Positions 59,858 to 64,000 of a stretch of 64,000 nucleotides of DNA are shown here, one piece after another (positions within the stretch are counted from its first letter, which is position 1; every line of letters starts with the position of its first letter). This stretch comes from Heterocephalus glaber. Taxonomy: Eukaryota; Chordata; Mammalia; Rodentia; Bathyergidae. The notes under the pieces were generated by a model that had not been told where the DNA came from, did no database searches, and saw nothing but the letters and a program-made list of their open reading frames with translations. The position numbers were made by a program, and so were the translations under genes. The DNA is taken from contig NW_004624867.1 in the NCBI RefSeq assembly GCF_000247695.1, positions 149,030 to 213,029 on the forward strand. The letters run 5' to 3'.

Positions 59858-60597
59858 AAAATGCAGTTCTAACATTAAGTTTTGCCCTGCTCGCCTCTGG
59901 CTTGCCAGCTTAAACTGCTGGACTCTATTCCTTCCCTTCTTATTCCTTGCCTTTCCTTAGCCCTGTGATCCACCTGGAGATCAATGTCTTAGATCTCTTT
60001 TTGAGGGCAGGTTAATCCTGCCTCTTTGGCTTCTGTACTACAACCTGCCGGACGGGATTTTCAATTTTTTAAGCAAGATCTGGCTGGCTGTCCATTCTCA
60101 GAAGAGAAAAAATTAAACAAAATGGACCTTACTTTAAACTACTTTTAAATTTTGTATTGAAGCATCTGTTTATTATAATTTTGTACTTCATAAGATTTTG
60201 CTGTCAGCTCTTATGCCGTGAATATCTTCAGCACATACAATAGTTCAGCTGCACAAAACAGACATTAAATATTTGAATGAAAAAGAGAACGAATGGTAAT
60301 TGCTCCTCCACTTTTGTTTCATGGCTGCTATCAACCAAGAACCAAGGAAAACACAGGCATAAAAATATAAAACAGTAACAAGTAACCTGGAAATGGGAAC
60401 CTGAAGAGATCTTCTAAAAAAAAACAGGTACAGGCTTTTTGCATGGGTTCAGGAGCACTGTACAGTTGCTACTGAGAGCCTTTATTTATTCCTGGAATAA
60501 ATTTTGAATGCTTTTTCTTTGGTAGAGAAACTATGTCTTACTAAATGAGGCATCTCGGTCCATTTAAGTAGGTCACATTTAAAGACAAATAGTGAAC

Positions 60598-60652
60598 TCA
60601 CCTAGCATGTGAGGCTCTGGGTTCCATACCCAGCAGCACAGGACACATATGC
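60598..60652 (+). mobile_element. Old ID half-element fragment
   Basis: CACCTAGCATGTGAGGCTCT followed by GGGTTCCATACCCAGCAGCAC resembles the 3' part of an older ID or dID unit. Short and diverged. Confidence 0.5.
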
Positions 60653-61331
60653 ACACAGTAAATTAGAAGTTATTTGCAGGGCAACTTCATCACAAACCTT
60701 GAACCCCTGAATATGATGTATATGAATTTAAAACTATCACATTCATTCAACATACATTTTTTAAATTTCATAATTAAAAATCACACTCTCATTTTACCCT
60801 TTTATTTCAAACTATGTCTTACCACAAATTTGAACTTTACCTATCTGACTTAGATTCCTTCTGACAGCAGGTATCAGTGAATCCCCATTACTTCTGGACA
60901 AGTCAGTAGGATTTCACAATTATACAGGATAACCTTCTTCTCTCCATGGTAGGCTTAGATACCTGTACTGAAAGCTCACACATCTTTAGAAATCTTCTCA
61001 ACAGCTTATTCTGTGCAGGAAGCTCATACACATGCTAAATTGTGAATTATGATGTCAGCCCCACTTTGATTCTCTATGGACCGGAAAGCCTCAGTTCCCT
61101 GTGGAGCAGCCCCTCTCCCTGTATTTAATGTCCATTGCATGGAGACAGAACCAGCCTCTCCATAATTCCACCTTCTTTCTGTAGTTTCATCTACGGGGGA
61201 TATAGAATTTTCCATGGACTCCAAAAGAATAAAGACCCATGAAGTCCTTCTTTTGTATAATCCTAAACAGATTGGGAGAGACAACCCAGACAAGAGGTGC
61301 TACCCTGTTTCTATCATTTGCTGCAAGAGGA

Positions 61332-61387
61332 GCTCCAATTTGAGGCCTGTTTGACGACAGAGCAAGATTCTATCTCTAAAAAAACAA
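61332..61387 (+). mobile_element. B1 3' fragment
   Basis: GAGGCCTGTTTGACGACAGA followed by GCAAGATTCTATCTCTAAAA resembles a B1 right end with its A tail. Short, so tentative. Confidence 0.5.
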
Positions 61388-64000
61388 TGCTACATAAAGA
61401 ATGGAATGATAAATGTCTGAGGTGATAGGTATGCCGATTGCCCTGATTTGATAATTACAAACTATATACAAGTATAGAGATGTCACACTGCACTCCATAA
61501 ATATGTACAATTACTGTGTGCCAATTAAAAATTTTTTTAAAATTTTTAAATATACCCATAAAATAGGCATAAAATATTTATCACCAGGTACTGTATCTGG
61601 AAAAAAATGATTTTAATATCATTATCACTATTGTTGCTAAAAATATGTGCAACTTTAAAATAGCTAACTTCATAAAACTATATTAATCCTATCAAAGATT
61701 ATTCATTTTTCATATATCCTGTGAAAATATGGAAAAAACTCTGTCCCATAAAAGTGATAGGATTATGCTATCTAGGACATTGGTACTAGAATGAGCAGGT
61801 AACCACTAATATCTATGATCAGAAAGAGACAAAATCAATACATTAAAATATGGACTAATACAGTTACTCAATTTTATATTATATTCAAAATACTTCAAAA
61901 ATACAAAACAAACTTTAGAGTATAAAAATTCTAATTAACTAGTTTTATATACTTTATATTCTTTTATTCATCCTTTTCAAATATTCAAGATGAATACTGT
62001 TCTGATAATTTATCATATAAGACTGGTTTGGGGGAAGCTGCGGGATACTATATTATTTACTTCTTATGAATGAAACAAATAATGAAACTTGATAAAATCA
62101 TTCTTACACTGTCCCTCAGGAGAGATATTCTCCCTCTTCCTCTCCAATAATAGCATCCATTCAGAGACAAGATGTTATATGGGTTATGAAAATCATGCTT
62201 TACACAAAAGTATGCAAATATAAGACAAAATGCATATCTTAGAACGCTTTTGTGCAGTTGTAATTTAAATGAGAGTATGTTTTAGATTTTTTTAAATCAT
62301 ACTAAACATTAATTTATAAAAAAAATTTTATATAAACATGTATTTAATATCTGATCATGCAGAATATCTATGCATCCATCTAAGGATGAAATGGCAACAT
62401 CTCTTACCTAACAGGAAAGCCTCTTAAGCTGTTTCTAGTTCTGAGTGTTAGACTACAAAGAATTGGAACTGAGCTTTTATGCAAGGAATAAGAGCAGAGC
62501 TGTGCAGAGGAGTGTGCATCACAGGCTATATAGTGTGAAAGGAGAGTGCTATTACACTTTGAATGTCCTCTAGAAGATCAAGACAGGGGATGGGCAGGAA
62601 GTTCTGTTTACATTCTCCTAGCACTGCTACTACTAACATGAACCAGCTTGCCCTGGTTCTGACCTTCAGGATAGTGTTTTCCACCTTTCTCTCCTGAGAC
62701 TGGCTCTGTCTATGTGGGTGTCTACCATTCTGCTAACACGATTACACCACTCACTGGCAGGTTCTGGGTCAGGCACTGGTCTCACGAGGGTCATCACAGG
62801 ATTTAGGTGGGAAAAGCAACCCAGGAAGCATAGGAACAGAGAGCAGTACCCTGAGTGGGCAGATAACTAGAACATGTCCTTGCAGGACTAAAGAGATTCC
62901 AGTAGTACTTAGTACGCCGCAGTCAAGGCTGGCCCAAAAGAGGACAGCAAAACCTTCCAGGATGGCATTTTGTACACCAAGCATTCACACAGATCAGAAG
63001 CCTGTCAAGAGTACCATTTTGAACTATGAGATCTCAAGTGATTATTAATATCATAAAAACCAAGTCTTCACATTGATAAGGTATAAGGATATTAGTTGGT
63101 GCATATTAATAAAGAGATTTAAATTTGTCTATATCTTTAATTGTAGGCCAATAATTCATACATAATTTTTAAAGTTTTTATAATTATACTACCATAGAAT
63201 TGCAATAAGATAAATTTTGTACACTATTCTATCCTTATTTTCCACAACTTAATCTATATTTATTTTATTTACTTTCCCTTAAGTGTAATTTTAGTTGTGA
63301 GATTGGAGGGATTTTTGTGTGACGTGTAATAAAGTCAAGTCCCAGACACACTTCGGTATTAAATCCTTCAAACTTTGACTAGATATTGAAAGGACACAGA
63401 CTATAAACAATGCATACCTACTTTCCCATTTTTTTCCAGTGGCCTTGTGATTTTTACAGGAAACTGCATGGACATAAGAGAGTTTTTCCTTTAAGAATTT
63501 TGATTTTTTTTAACTTGTGGTAAAATAAATATATCTTGCTTTTCTTAAGTATTCTTCTAAGAACTCAGTATAAACAATTAGTTCAAAATGTGAAAATTAT
63601 AAATTTTTGTATAGCATTCCTCAGGACAACTTTGATGTAATTTAATATTAACAAATTAAAATACACATAAAAGAATGGCTTTAACAATTCAGAACAATAA
63701 AGAAAAAAATATAAAACATGGATTTTTATGGTTCCTTAAAGCATCTGGAACATTCAGCTCTTTCTGTGTATGATTCCCTCAGGGAAAACTGTAGCTAATG
63801 AAGCTTAAACTTCAGGGTCTTTCATATGCATGAGTTCCAAAAAGGGTCTGCAGAATTATGCTCACAGATTCACAGGTTTCCATAAAAGCTGTGGAAACAG
63901 GATGCATTAACAGCAGTCAATTATGCTCACCATTTATTTCCTTTCCTCTTTCCTTTCCATCACACTTATGTTTGTGCTGGATACCACCAGAGTGGCCATG

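Larger units (their letters stand above)
59873..64000. other. Repeat-poor intronic stretch to the window edge
   Basis: Only an ID half fragment (60598) and a B1 fragment (61332) recognised. The segment 62640-63000 is more GC-rich and may be an old LTR, but I cannot name it. Confidence 0.45.

Overview
This is nuclear DNA from a placental mammal, almost certainly a non-muroid rodent. It is AT-rich and packed with retrotransposon debris, with no bacterial or organellar gene organisation. The lineage evidence is the repeat set: more than 20 copies of an ID-like (tRNA-Ala-derived) SINE whose 3' end reads GGTACC followed by A-rich tails, old B1 monomers, B1-dID dimers, rodent-type L1 elements, and older L2, MIR, MaLR and hAT-Charlie relics. 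B1-dID dimers point away from mice and rats. The kangaroo-rat Geo-type SINE was not seen. A beaver-like (Castor) genome is my best guess from memory; squirrel-related rodents remain possible. The only protein-coding exon of a working gene that I can support is a 60-nt exon on the minus strand at 48794-48853. It has canonical AG/GT splice sites and encodes the CaMKII kinase segment [20 protein letters not shown], which is the conserved third coding exon of the family; the AT-rich codon use and very long introns favour CAMK2D. The window is therefore interpreted as the inside of that gene, read right to left: 48854-64000 is upstream intron (intron 2 by family numbering) and 1-48793 is downstream intron (intron 3). 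Neither neighbouring exon was found. Layout of the downstream intron, left to right: an antisense 3' L1 piece (1290-2775); a MaLR LTR, L2 segments and a cluster of ID and B1 SINEs (3.5-10.7 kb); a repeat-poor AT-rich stretch (10.7-17.6 kb) with two diverged copies of a short segment; a near-full-length L1 (17650-24800) that contains a 100-N assembly gap, two SINEs, a truncated U4 snRNA retropseudogene and a 43-bp tandem duplication; a candidate ERV LTR and a MaLR LTR (25-28 kb); L2, B1 and ID remains with MER5-like and MER20 relics (30-38 kb); then repeat-poor sequence and scattered MIR, L2, ID and MLT1 (39-48 kb). The upstream intron holds a twin-primed, internally inverted L1 (about 50115-52885), a processed pseudogene of RSRC2 with a perfect 20-bp target-site duplication (53442-55331), a 207-bp Tigger/pogo-like MITE flanked by TA, MaLR LTRs (57.0-57.9 kb), a short L1 3' insertion and repeat-poor DNA to the end. 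Apart from the exon, the genes here do not cooperate: the window records successive retrotransposition into long introns. I found no novel biosynthetic, defence or regulatory system. The points most worth checking are the exon, the sense-oriented RSRC2 retrocopy and LTR (both with poly(A) signals), the U4 relic, the inverted L1, the very short SINE insertions and the orientation bias of the ID SINEs.
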